Shown here in pieces: positions 29,658 through 38,109 of a DNA stretch of 64,000 nt. The DNA is from an uncultured Porphyromonadaceae bacterium (GTDB taxonomy: Bacteria > Bacteroidota > Bacteroidia > Bacteroidales > Muribaculaceae), in the NCBI GenBank assembly GCA_947175645.1, contig CAMWNP010000001.1, positions 124,001-188,000 on the forward strand, written 5' to 3'. Every line of letters starts with the position of its first letter. Position 1 is the first letter of the stretch. Position numbers and translations under genes: made by a program. The notes under the pieces are model-generated. The model was not told where the DNA came from. It worked only from the letters and a program-made list of their open reading frames with translations, and did no database searches.

Positions 29658-30154
29658 TTTACATTTTTGGATTTATCGGATTCTTCATTCTCATTGTTAT
29701 AGCCACGTTGTTATTCTGTTCTGTCAGGAGAAACAACCGCGATGCTCAAACCATACGTGATTTAAGGATTAGATTGTCAAAGGCCGAGGATGCGTGTAAA
29801 GATATAAACCATAATCTGAATCTGGCTGTATTGAACGAAATATCAAGAATAGAACAGAACCTGCGGTCGATGGATTTCACTACTAAAGGTGTTACAAACT
29901 TATCTAATCGCGTGCTTGCAATGAAAGCCATTTATTCCTCTATCGGGTATGAATTGCCTGAACTCATTGGTAAACCCTATGAGAACTCCGAAAATCACCG
30001 GATTACAATGAAGTTTGATGATTCTCTTGACCCGGGGAAGGCCATAGTGACAAAAATTATACGTCCGGCCATACTCTTTAATGGTGTAATGATTCAAAGT
30101 GCAAATATCATAGTATCATATAATGAAGACAAACAGGATAATTTACGGAATTGA
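29654..30154 (+). CDS. Membrane-anchored GrpE-like nucleotide exchange factor (putative)
   Basis: 166 residues. A TM helix (residues about 3-24) is followed by a coiled coil (about 28-85; TIRDLRIRLSKAEDACKDIN) and a C-terminal beta region, about 100-160. The latter, with GKPYENSENHRITMKF, then DPGKAIVTKIIRPAILFNGV and MIQSANIIVSY, mirrors the GrpE head (GEPFDPxxHEAV ... GTVxEVxxxGYxLxxRVLRPAxVxVS) in order and spacing, and GrpE also precedes its head with a long coiled coil. The TM anchor is not found in standard GrpE. The gene is wedged between J-like and Hsp70 genes with overlaps of 4 and 32 bp. Homology is by eye; a profile search should decide. Confidence 0.6.
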   Translation: MIYIFGFIGFFILIVIATLLFCSVRRNNRDAQTIRDLRIRLSKAEDACKDINHNLNLAVLNEISRIEQNLRSMDFTTKGVTNLSNRVLAMKAIYSSIGYELPELIGKPYENSENHRITMKFDDSLDPGKAIVTKIIRPAILFNGVMIQSANIIVSYNEDKQDNLRN

Positions 30155-32621
30155 TCTCGGTACCACAAACTCCGCTATCTCACGGATGATTAACGGAGTG
30201 CCCGTTACACTGAAAAGCGTTTTGCAACGGCCCGTTATACCCTCATGCGTGGCTGTTACCAGAAAAGGGAATGTTGTTGTGGGTGACAAAGCGCTTAATC
30301 TCCTTCAGCGTGACTATGCGAACTCCTTTGTTTCAGGAGAATTTTCATTTAACTCTTTTATTGAGTTCAAACGGCAGATGGGTAGGGATGTACGTTATTA
30401 TTCTTCAATCATCAACCGGTATTTCTCTCCTGAGGAACTTTCCGCAGAAGTGCTTATGGAACTGAAACGAATGGTTTTTGATGACGATGTCCGGGCAGCC
30501 GTAATTACTGTTCCTGCAATGTTTGACAATAACCAGAAGGATGCTACCGTAAGAGCAGCCAGAAAAGCCGGTTTTGACTATGTCGAACTCATCCAGGAGC
30601 CATTGGCGGCATCTGTTGCCTACGGTCTGACTGCTGACAAGGAAAACAAGTATTGGATAGTTTTTGACATGGGGGGAGGCACTTTTGATGTTGCTCTGAT
30701 GCGTATGCGGGACGGCATTGTCACTCCACTTGATACCACCGGTAGCAACCACTTGGGGGGTAAAGATATTGATGATGCCATTATTGACAATCTCATAATC
30801 CCGCATCTGAAGTCCGGGTACTGTCTGGATGATGTTTTGGCAAAACAGTCTCAGCAGTTCAAGGCTCTTTTGAAACATAAAGTGGAGGAATGTAAAATCG
30901 CATTATCAACAGTTGAGCAATTCGCCATTGAATCTGATACGGATGAAGATCTCGGGCTTGATGATAATGGAATTCCTGTGGAACTTAATTTTGTCTTATC
31001 AAGAAACGTTCTTGACAGAATACAGGAGCCGGTTTTCCGTAAGGCTATTGATCTTACAATGGCTATGCTGGAAAGAAACGGAATCGCTCCTTCCTCTATT
31101 CGTGACATTGTTCTTGTCGGTGGTCCCACTATGGCTCCTTTGTTACGTGAAATGCTGCTTTCCCATATACCGGCAGTAATTCGAAACGATGTTGATCCCA
31201 TGACTTGTGTCTCCCAAGGTGCCGCTATATACGCCTCCACGGTGAGTCTGCCCGATCACATACTCAATAAATCACGAACACCTGAAAAAATCCAACTTGA
31301 GGTTGTCGCTCGCGGCAACTCGGCAGAGATGTCGGAATTCGTATCTGTGAAAATCTTGCCAAAACTCTCTGATTTGCCACCTGAACCTTGGGTTACTGTG
31401 GAATTTTCGCGTAATGACGGAATGTGTACTACATCTCCCGTAAAAATTGATCAGTCAGGTGACGTTGTGGAACTCCCGCTAAAAAAAGATACGGTTAATA
31501 TCTTTTCTATAAGATGTTTCAACTGGCAGGGTAATCAGGTTGAATGTGAACCTTCGGAAATATCGGTTATTCAGGGCCTTGACGGTATTGCGGATGCGGT
31601 AATCCCGTTATCTTTGGGAATTGGTGTAAGCAATAACGATAATGATGAGGTATTCAAGGAAATACAGGGTTTGCAACGTGGAGCGCATCTTCCTGCTCAT
31701 GGTGTGGTCCTCGGCTTAAGGACACGTCAGGACATCTATCCTGCCGACTCTGATTCTGAAATACGTATTTCCTTGTATCAGAAAGAGATATATAAGGATA
31801 TGCTCACACGAACAATTCTATGCAATCACCTTTATGACATCATTTTAACCGGTGATGATTTGCCGGCAATGCTTCCGATGGGAAGTGAGGTAAACCTTCG
31901 GTTGCATGCTGATAAATCCGGCAGAATAGACAATTTCATTGTGGATATTCCCTTCCTTGATTATGAGATTGACGTCACTGACAGGGTTACATCTGCAACT
32001 AAAAGCGAAGTCCCCTTGCATATTGTTATCCACGAAGCATCAACAGCAATTAGTAAGGCGCGTCAACTCGGAAACAATCAATACGTTTCTGAGATTTCAT
32101 CTCTTGTCAACCATTTCCGCGATTGCGATAGTCGTGAGCAGAAGGATATCCTTTTTGAACAATTGTGTCAACTTAGTGAAAAGATTGACTTGGAATTCAA
32201 CAAGGATAAACTGAAGCGCGGCATAAAACGTCTTAAGGCGTTGTTCCATTCTTACTGCAAGGATGTTGAGAAGTATGGTCAGCCAAAGGATCATGCCGCT
32301 GTACCGCGAATCCGTGAAAAAATGGATAGCCTGATTGAATCAGCCGATTACAAGGCTGTCTCGGAATACACTGAACAACTCTGGCTGCTTGATTACCAAC
32401 TTGCGAAAATTGACTACTTTATCTCATGGATTTACAGTTGGAACTGCGATTTTGAAAACATGGGATGGCGCGATCCCGTCAGGGCTAAATTACTGCTGGA
32501 AAAGGCTATGTGTTTGATTGATGCTGAGAAGTCTGTCCGTGATCTGACCCCGGTTATTGAGGATCTCAAGTCTCTGCTCCCGGAATATCAGATACCTGTA
32601 AATGACATTCTTCAGGGTTGA
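30123..32621 (+). CDS. Hsp70 (DnaK-like) chaperone homologue, non-canonical
   Basis: 832 residues, about 200 more than DnaK. The ATPase domain (1-370) has phosphate-1 GIDLGTTNSA, the EPLAASVAYGL connect motif, phosphate-2 FDMGGGTFDVAL and adenosine motif IVLVGGPTMAPLLREM, so nucleotide binding should be intact. The canonical interdomain linker (VLLLDVTPLS) is missing: the chain continues STVSLPDHILNKSRTPEKIQ into a divergent beta-rich region and then long helices with an acidic/basic pattern to the C-terminus. The ATG at 30123 lies 32 bp inside the GrpE-like gene, which suggests coupled translation. Substrate specificity cannot be read from the sequence. Confidence 0.8.
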   Translation: MKTNRIIYGIDLGTTNSAISRMINGVPVTLKSVLQRPVIPSCVAVTRKGNVVVGDKALNLLQRDYANSFVSGEFSFNSFIEFKRQMGRDVRYYSSIINRYFSPEELSAEVLMELKRMVFDDDVRAAVITVPAMFDNNQKDATVRAARKAGFDYVELIQEPLAASVAYGLTADKENKYWIVFDMGGGTFDVALMRMRDGIVTPLDTTGSNHLGGKDIDDAIIDNLIIPHLKSGYCLDDVLAKQSQQFKALLKHKVEECKIALSTVEQFAIESDTDEDLGLDDNGIPVELNFVLSRNVLDRIQEPVFRKAIDLTMAMLERNGIAPSSIRDIVLVGGPTMAPLLREMLLSHIPAVIRNDVDPMTCVSQGAAIYASTVSLPDHILNKSRTPEKIQLEVVARGNSAEMSEFVSVKILPKLSDLPPEPWVTVEFSRNDGMCTTSPVKIDQSGDVVELPLKKDTVNIFSIRCFNWQGNQVECEPSEISVIQGLDGIADAVIPLSLGIGVSNNDNDEVFKEIQGLQRGAHLPAHGVVLGLRTRQDIYPADSDSEIRISLYQKEIYKDMLTRTILCNHLYDIILTGDDLPAMLPMGSEVNLRLHADKSGRIDNFIVDIPFLDYEIDVTDRVTSATKSEVPLHIVIHEASTAISKARQLGNNQYVSEISSLVNHFRDCDSREQKDILFEQLCQLSEKIDLEFNKDKLKRGIKRLKALFHSYCKDVEKYGQPKDHAAVPRIREKMDSLIESADYKAVSEYTEQLWLLDYQLAKIDYFISWIYSWNCDFENMGWRDPVRAKLLLEKAMCLIDAEKSVRDLTPVIEDLKSLLPEYQIPVNDILQG

Positions 32622-32757
32622 CGGAATTTTTATTGCTGTTTGAGAAGTTTTAGACAAAATTTAGCGGGCATCTTGTTTTTGGAATATTTCTATTGATGTG
32701 ATATTGTTGAAAAAAATATAAATAATTCACAGTTGCATCCTTAATTCCCAATTTGTG

Positions 32758-32788
32758 TTGCCTATTAGATTTGAAATAGTTAAATTTG
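32758..32788 (+). promoter_or_regulatory. Promoter of glnS
   Basis: TTG (32758-32760), 20-bp spacer, TAAATTTG (32781-32788), 48 bp before the glnS ATG. The 32622-32757 interval before it is AT-rich without other clear signals; no terminator for the chaperone cassette is evident. Confidence 0.6.
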
Positions 32789-32836
32789 CACATTAATTAT
32801 ATTTCCTATAGATATTGAAACTACATTATAATAAAA

Positions 32837-34540
32837 ATGGAAGTAAATAAAGAAGCAGAAAGTACCGAAAAGAAGAGCCTCAGTTTCGTGGAACAGATGG
32901 TTCTCGATGATCTCAAGGCTGGTAAGAACGGCGGACGCCTTAACACTCGTTTTCCGCCGGAACCTAACGGCTATCTCCATATCGGACATGCTAAGGCTAT
33001 TTGTATGGATTTCGGTGTGGCTGAAAAATTTGGAGGTACATGTAACCTCAGGTTCGATGATACAAACCCCGTGAAAGAAGATGTCGAATATGTCGACTCT
33101 ATTCGTGAGGACATTCATTGGTTAGGTTTTGACTGGGGTGACAGAGAGTATTATGCCTCGGACTATTTCCCTCAGTTATTTGAACTTGCTTGCCGTCTGA
33201 TAAAAGAGGGTAAAGCATACGTTGACGATCAGACTTCGGAACAGATTGCTGCTCAAAAAGGAACTCCTACCACTCCCGGTACTGAGAGCCCTTATCGAAA
33301 CCGCACTCCTGAAGAAAATCTTGACCTTTTCATTCGTATGAACAATGGTGAATTTGAGGAAGGGGCAAGAGTTCTTCGTGCAAAAATTGATATGGCTTCA
33401 TCCAACATGCACTTCCGCGACCCTATAATGTACCGTATCATAAAGACTCCGCATCACCGTACCGGTACCCAGTGGAAAGTTTATCCAATGTATGATTTCG
33501 CCCACGGACAAAGCGATTTCTTTGAGGGAGTAACTCACTCCATCTGTACTCTTGAGTTCGTCCCTCACCGTCCTCTCTATGACTATTTCGTTGATGAACT
33601 TGCAGATGAAACTTACCGTCCCCGACAGATTGAGTTCAATCGCCTGAACCTGACTTACACAGTGATGAGCAAGCGTAAACTGCTTCAACTTGTTAAGGAA
33701 GGGCTTGTTGAAGGATGGGATGACCCGCGTATGCCAACAATCTCCGGAATGCGTCGCCGTGGTTTCACACCTAAATCAATTCGTAATTTCATCGAGCGTA
33801 TCGGTTACACAAAATACGAGGCGTTGAACAGTGTTTCTCTCCTTGAACATGCTGTGCGTGAAGACCTTAATGCAATTGCAACGCGTGGAATGGCAGTTAT
33901 GAATCCGGTTAAAGTAGTCATTACAAATTATCCCGAAGATAAAACAGAAATGGTTGAGATGGAGAATAATCCTGAAGACCCATCTGCCGGAACTCATTCC
34001 ATGCCTTTCTCTCGTGAAATTTTCATTGAACGTGATGACTTCATGGAGAATCCACCCAAAAAATTCTTCAGGCTTGCACCCGATGGTGAAGTACGGTTGA
34101 AAGGGGCATATATCATCAAATGTACCGGCATAAAGAAAAATGACAACGGTGAGATTGAAGAAATATATTGTACTTACGACCCCGAAAGCCGTAGTGGTCT
34201 GCCGGGTGCGAATCGTAAGGTAAAAGGTACTCTTCACTGGGTTTCAGTGCCTCATGCTGTTGATGCCACGGCTCGTCTTTATGACCGACTTTTCAACGTT
34301 GAGAACCCTTCTGCTGAAACCGAACGTGACTTCCGCGAACTTCTCAATCCTGATTCTCTCAAGGTTGTTGAAGGAATCAAGGTTGAACCTTTCATTGCAG
34401 AAAATGCTATTCCGGGAGCAAAGTTTCAGTTCCAGCGTATTGGCTATTTTACTCCTGACCTCACGTCAACTCCTGAACATCTTATCTTTAACCGTACCAT
34501 CGGACTTAAAGACAGTTGGGAAAAGGAACAGAAAAAGTAA
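32837..34540 (+). CDS. glnS: Glutaminyl-tRNA synthetase
   Basis: 567 residues, class I synthetase. HIGH is residues 48-51 in PNGYLHIGHAKA and the KMSKS loop reads VMSKRK. The catalytic core contains FDDTNP and the C-terminal half has the two beta-barrel anticodon-binding domains. GlnRS charging avoids the transamidation route. Its length is close to E. coli GlnRS (554). It has its own promoter and a strong terminator. Nothing unusual. Confidence 0.95.
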   Translation: MEVNKEAESTEKKSLSFVEQMVLDDLKAGKNGGRLNTRFPPEPNGYLHIGHAKAICMDFGVAEKFGGTCNLRFDDTNPVKEDVEYVDSIREDIHWLGFDWGDREYYASDYFPQLFELACRLIKEGKAYVDDQTSEQIAAQKGTPTTPGTESPYRNRTPEENLDLFIRMNNGEFEEGARVLRAKIDMASSNMHFRDPIMYRIIKTPHHRTGTQWKVYPMYDFAHGQSDFFEGVTHSICTLEFVPHRPLYDYFVDELADETYRPRQIEFNRLNLTYTVMSKRKLLQLVKEGLVEGWDDPRMPTISGMRRRGFTPKSIRNFIERIGYTKYEALNSVSLLEHAVREDLNAIATRGMAVMNPVKVVITNYPEDKTEMVEMENNPEDPSAGTHSMPFSREIFIERDDFMENPPKKFFRLAPDGEVRLKGAYIIKCTGIKKNDNGEIEEIYCTYDPESRSGLPGANRKVKGTLHWVSVPHAVDATARLYDRLFNVENPSAETERDFRELLNPDSLKVVEGIKVEPFIAENAIPGAKFQFQRIGYFTPDLTSTPEHLIFNRTIGLKDSWEKEQKK

Positions 34541-34558
34541 TACACACCGCCTTAATAG

Positions 34559-34600
34559 AAAAAAGAGGGAACTTCATGCTTAATGAGTTTCCCTCTTTTT
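34559..34600 (+). terminator. Terminator of glnS
   Basis: AAAAAGAGGGAA ... TTCCCTCTTTTT with the inner pair TCAT/ATGA and a 5-nt loop, ending in a T run. Confidence 0.85.
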
Positions 34601-34683
34601 ATGTGGTATTTTTCTTTATTAGGGATATATTGTCGGATTCTGAAATTTTTCCATCTCATTATCCGGTGTTAAAATTTTTTATA

Positions 34684-34691
34684 TACCTTTG
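34684..34691 (+). promoter_or_regulatory. Promoter-like -7 box before the candidate RNA
   Basis: TACCTTTG in an AT-rich context (preceded by TTTTTTATA), an exact TAnnTTTG match with no coding gene immediately after it. No TTTG box at the ideal distance is seen. The stretch 34601-34683 holds no other feature. Confidence 0.5.
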
Positions 34692-34875
34692 TTGTCGGAA
34701 AGGTTTAGACCTATCCACGACATTTTGGAAAAAAAGAAGCGTTATGCTCTCTTGTAAAATGAAAACGTAGGAAATTTTCAACTTGATACGAGAGAAAGCA
34801 TAGTGTTTCTCACGTGTATAGCGTGGGCTGCTATTGTTACATCTGTATCAAAGGTTTCCTACGACCCTCATTTTA
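34692..34875 (+). ncRNA. Candidate structured RNA (small RNA or leader)
   Basis: A gene-free stretch with nested pairing. Hairpin 1: TGTCG (34693-34697) with CGACA (34718-34722) and inner AGGT/ACCT. P2: TAAAATGA and CGTAGGAAA (34755-34774) with TTTCCTACG and TCATTTTA (34855-34875). P3 inside it: TTGATAC (34783-34789) with GTATCAA (34845-34851). P4: GAGAAA/TTTCTC (34792-34811). An alternative 13-bp stem TATGCT,CTCTTGT (34743-34755) with ACGAGAG,AGCATA (34788-34802) excludes P3 and P4, so two folds compete. It lies downstream of a promoter-like box and upstream of a Crp/Fnr gene. It matches no riboswitch consensus or 4.5S, tmRNA or RNase P core that I know. Stems are found by eye; covariation is unknown. 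Confidence 0.5.
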
Positions 34876-34913
34876 GAAGTGGCATAGTTGGCTCAAGTTT
34901 TCTTATTAATAAT

Positions 34914-34943
34914 TTTTCGGTGAAGAGCCTGCCGGAATTTTTT
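34914..34943 (+). terminator. Possible terminator or attenuator before the Crp gene
   Basis: TTTTCGG, an 11-nt loop, CCGGAA (one G-U pair) followed by TTTTTT, directly upstream of the GTG at 34955. It could end the candidate RNA or attenuate the regulator gene. The stem is short, so confidence is modest. Confidence 0.4.
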
Positions 34944-34954
34944 CAAACGAGACA

Positions 34955-35527
34955 GTGAGATCCTCCAACTTCAATACATATTACGATAACATTGATGCCA
35001 ATTTGTGGCGCAATCTATGCGTAGATAAAGGAGTATTGCTTAAATATGAAAAAGGAGATCTTTTTGCAGAAGAAGGTCGGAGTGCGAAATATTTGGGCTA
35101 CATTAAGTCTGGCTCTCTGAAATATGTTGTTTATGCATCCGATGGCACCGAGAGGGTTGTCGGCCTGGAATTTTCCGGTGGATTTGTCGCTGATTTTCCA
35201 TTCTCCCTCTACGGTAAAAAATCGCGTGTTTCAATAGTTGCGGTTACTCCATGCGAGATTTATTGCATCTCCGCTAAGGAAATCGGATCAAAAATGAAAT
35301 CTGATGCTGAATTATATAGAACTATTGCCGAAAGCAGTATGGCTCTTTTTGACACCACTTATAACCGGTATATCGACCTTTACATTAAATCTGCAAAAGA
35401 AAGATATTGTGAACTTGTTGAAAAACATGAAGACATTTTCTCGATTTTCTCCCTTAAGGACATTGCCTCTTACCTTAACATTACTCCTACTTATTTGAGT
35501 AGACTGAGAAAAAATAACAGCGAATAG
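34955..35527 (+). CDS. Crp/Fnr-family transcriptional regulator
   Basis: 190 residues. The N-terminal cyclic-nucleotide-binding-type beta roll is recognised from KYEKGDLFAEEGRSAKYLGY and IKSGSLKYVV; the C-terminal helix-turn-helix is FSLKDIASYLNITPTYLSRL. No Fe-S cysteine cluster is present, so it is not a classical Fnr. The start is a GTG, the first start after an in-frame stop at 34910; no internal ATG fits the domain. A candidate structured RNA precedes it and an outer-membrane barrel gene follows after 86 bp, with an inverted repeat between them, which suggests it controls that gene. Ligand unknown. Confidence 0.82.
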   Translation: MRSSNFNTYYDNIDANLWRNLCVDKGVLLKYEKGDLFAEEGRSAKYLGYIKSGSLKYVVYASDGTERVVGLEFSGGFVADFPFSLYGKKSRVSIVAVTPCEIYCISAKEIGSKMKSDAELYRTIAESSMALFDTTYNRYIDLYIKSAKERYCELVEKHEDIFSIFSLKDIASYLNITPTYLSRLRKNNSE

Positions 35528-35543
35528 TGTGTAAATCCTCGAT

Positions 35544-35561
35544 TCTCAACTTTGTTTGAGA
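35544..35561. promoter_or_regulatory. Inverted repeat, possible Crp/Fnr-type operator
   Basis: TCTCAA (six bases) TTGAGA centred 30 bp upstream of the -7 box of the outer-membrane barrel gene, between it and the regulator. Could be a regulator-binding site or a weak terminator of the regulator gene. Confidence 0.4.
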
Positions 35562-35587
35562 GTTAAGTATTTTTTTTCGTAACTTTG
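35555..35587 (+). promoter_or_regulatory. Promoter of the outer-membrane barrel gene
   Basis: TTTG (35555-35558), 21-bp spacer, TAACTTTG (35580-35587), 26 bp before the ATG. The -33 box overlaps the inverted repeat, so a protein bound there would be expected to affect transcription. Confidence 0.65.
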
Positions 35588-35613
35588 CATATAAAACTTA
35601 ATGAATCATAAAT

Positions 35614-37716
35614 ATGAAACGAAAAATTTTCATAATATGTACATTGCTTTGCTCTTTGAAAGTATTTGGTCAGAATGTTGAATCCGATTCAATCAAGACC
35701 AAGGATCTTGATGAAATTGTGGTTGAAGCACGCACTCAACGTGTGATAGAACGTGGGGTGGAATATATACCGGCAAAAAAGATTAAAAAAGCCGCCATTG
35801 ATGCTACGCAACTTTTAGAATTAATGAATATCCCGCAACTTGACATAACCCCGGGCAGTATGACCGTTAAGACTTATACAGGAAAGAATGTTGGCATGTT
35901 CATTGATTATATGGAGGCGACTGAGGAGGATTTAAAGGGATTACGTCCGGAAGATGTTCTTAGGGTTGAAGTATTACAATATCCTGAAGACCCTCGGTTC
36001 GGAGGACAGGCTAATGTTGTCAATTTCATTATGAGGAAATACGAATGGGGCGGATATACCAAATTGACTGCCATTGGTGCTACACTAAACTTTGACAAAG
36101 GTGAAGGCATACTGTATTCTAAATTTGTAAAAGGCAAGTGGACATTAGATGCCAACACAATAGGAAATATTGAATATTACAACACTTCACCGGCCTGTGA
36201 AACTGAAACTTTCCGGAATATTAATATTGGGAACAAACATTTTGATGAATTAGTCCGTACTACTAAATCCGGTGACGACTATATTCAGCAAAGTAATTCT
36301 CAATCGGTTTCATTTCGTGCTTCGTATAACACGAAATCAACAAGGGTTACTCATTCTGTCGCTTATAACCGTACAGGAAATCCGCATACAAGAAATTGGT
36401 CAGATCTCTTTTATTCCGATAATGTTTTTTCTGCATCTTCATCTCTGTCTAACGAATCAGGTCAGACAATATCACCCAGGTTAAGAGGCTACTATTACTT
36501 TGTTTTACCGAAAAATAATTTTTTGATTGCGTCATGGAGTTTCACGTATGCCAGTACACGAAGAAATTCTTCATATCTGCTTGGAGAGATGACTCCGATA
36601 TTAAACAATAACAAAGAAACGGTATACGAGCCCGTTGTTACAGTTCAGTATTCAAAGAAGTTTTCTCACAACAATACATTCAGAACATCTTTAATGAGTT
36701 ACAACACTGTCTATCACACTTATTATGAAGGGTCTTATGACGGATTGCAGAAACTTCTTTCATCTGAAAATATGATGTTCCTTGAATATTTGCAGAATTG
36801 GCAATCCGGCCTAAGCCTATATTCGCGCATTGGTGTATCTTATGTTATCGGCCGTTTGAACGGCGTTAATACCCTGGAGCAATGGAACCCTCGACTTGGT
36901 CTGCAATTGGAATATAAGATAAATGACAAGAACTCCGCTTCAATTGAAGGATGGTGGGGCAATAATCATCCTACTCCCGCCTCTTCAAATTCCGCTATTG
37001 TGCAGAGCAATGAACTTCTTTGGCTACAAGGCAACCCCGAACTTCGCAACACAACATTTACTACGGCTTCAGCCTCATATACCTTTATGCCGACGAATAA
37101 GTTGAACCTCTCGGCTACTGCGGAATACCATGGCTATTTGAACAAAACTGCATATGAATATTTTTCTTTAGAGGGTCATGACGGTCTTATTCGCAAAAAG
37201 ATAAACAGTGGAGACTTCTTTGATTTCTCGGGATATGTTTCTGCGTCTGTTAAACTATTCAGAAATTCTCTTTCACTACGTGCTACGGGAAAAATAGCAC
37301 ACCTGAAAAGTACCGGCATTGATGCTCAATCAATGAATATTGTAACGGCAAATGTTCAAGCCAATTACTATTTCAAGAATTTTTCATTCATTCTGTATTA
37401 TCAGACACCTAATAAAAACATCGCTCCTTTTAACAATGGTGTCAGAATTCGATACAAGAGTACCTATGGCCTTTTAGCAAATTATTCTGTTAGTGATTTC
37501 AAACTCGGCTTGCAGTTCCGGAACTGGTTCAACAAATATCAGTATTACTACTATTTTGATTCGGAACGATATTCATCTCACGGTTGGCAATGGAGCAGCG
37601 ACCTTGCCCGATCTGTTCAAATTACAGTTTCTTATACTTTACCTTATGGAAAGAAGGTGAAGCGAAATAACGAAATTCAAACTACAATAGAAAGCAATAG
37701 TGCAATCTTAAAATAG
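35614..37716 (+). CDS. TonB-dependent-type outer-membrane barrel protein
   Basis: 700 residues with a signal peptide (FGQ). A plug domain occupies about 25-140 (KDLDEIVVEARTQRV, RPEDVLRVEVLQYPEDPRFG, NVVNFIMRKYEWGG), then a strand-rich barrel to a C-terminal region ending ITVSYTLPYGKKVKRNNEIQ, without the terminal aromatic residue at the very end. The carboxypeptidase-like N-terminal domain of the other receptor in this window is missing. It resembles the PF14905-type barrel proteins of Bacteroidota. Substrate unknown. Encoded directly after the Crp/Fnr gene, with its own promoter and a perfect-stem terminator. Confidence 0.78.
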   Translation: MKRKIFIICTLLCSLKVFGQNVESDSIKTKDLDEIVVEARTQRVIERGVEYIPAKKIKKAAIDATQLLELMNIPQLDITPGSMTVKTYTGKNVGMFIDYMEATEEDLKGLRPEDVLRVEVLQYPEDPRFGGQANVVNFIMRKYEWGGYTKLTAIGATLNFDKGEGILYSKFVKGKWTLDANTIGNIEYYNTSPACETETFRNINIGNKHFDELVRTTKSGDDYIQQSNSQSVSFRASYNTKSTRVTHSVAYNRTGNPHTRNWSDLFYSDNVFSASSSLSNESGQTISPRLRGYYYFVLPKNNFLIASWSFTYASTRRNSSYLLGEMTPILNNNKETVYEPVVTVQYSKKFSHNNTFRTSLMSYNTVYHTYYEGSYDGLQKLLSSENMMFLEYLQNWQSGLSLYSRIGVSYVIGRLNGVNTLEQWNPRLGLQLEYKINDKNSASIEGWWGNNHPTPASSNSAIVQSNELLWLQGNPELRNTTFTTASASYTFMPTNKLNLSATAEYHGYLNKTAYEYFSLEGHDGLIRKKINSGDFFDFSGYVSASVKLFRNSLSLRATGKIAHLKSTGIDAQSMNIVTANVQANYYFKNFSFILYYQTPNKNIAPFNNGVRIRYKSTYGLLANYSVSDFKLGLQFRNWFNKYQYYYYFDSERYSSHGWQWSSDLARSVQITVSYTLPYGKKVKRNNEIQTTIESNSAILK

Positions 37717-37739
37717 CAAACAGCAATTCATACTTTTTG

Positions 37740-37778
37740 AAGAGGGTATGTCGAAATGCAATTTTGACATACCCTCTT
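37740..37778. terminator. Terminator after the barrel gene
   Basis: AAGAGGGTATGTC and GACATACCCTCTT form a perfect 13-bp stem with a 13-nt loop, 24 bp past the stop. Confidence 0.8.
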
Positions 37779-38109
37779 AAGGTTTGTCAGAATAGGTCGG
37801 ATGCAAGGCGCTGAGGATTAGGCTGATGGGAGCATACCTAAGTATGTGACCGAAGCCGAATTCCGAAAGCAACGACGCAGATGGCTTATTATGACACACC
37901 GCCTTTATTATGAAGTTGACTACGCCGGAGTCCTTTTGACCGGATAATTGTTCATCTTCCATTTTGTCAAATTCTGAACATGTTTGCATGACCTATCAGT
38001 AGCATCAAGTCCATACGGCCTATTTGCTACCTGAACTGGTTAATATCATTTTCCAGATTACCCGCCTTAATGAATTATAGTGACGGTGATAGGTTAGAAG
38101 AGAAGGGAA
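37779..38109. repeat. Gene-free stretch, probable dispersed intergenic repeat
   Basis: 331 bp without a convincing gene. It starts right after the terminator with GGTTTGTCAGAATAGGTCGG and contains the palindrome CATACCTAAGTATG within GGGAGCATACCTAAG. A 70-codon open frame exists on the minus strand but has no family features. The style resembles intergenic repeats of Bacteroidales genomes, but no second copy is present in this window, so the repeat call is tentative. Confidence 0.35.

Noticed and set aside
34692-34875. Assignment of the structured region as 6S RNA or a known riboswitch
   Set aside because: No consensus core (TPP, cobalamin, SAM, FMN, preQ1, glycine) was recognised and 6S identity cannot be shown without folding and covariation analysis.
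37777-37989. 70-codon minus-strand open frame
   Set aside because: Begins in unique sequence and ends in repeat-like sequence overlapping the terminator; no family features or start signals.
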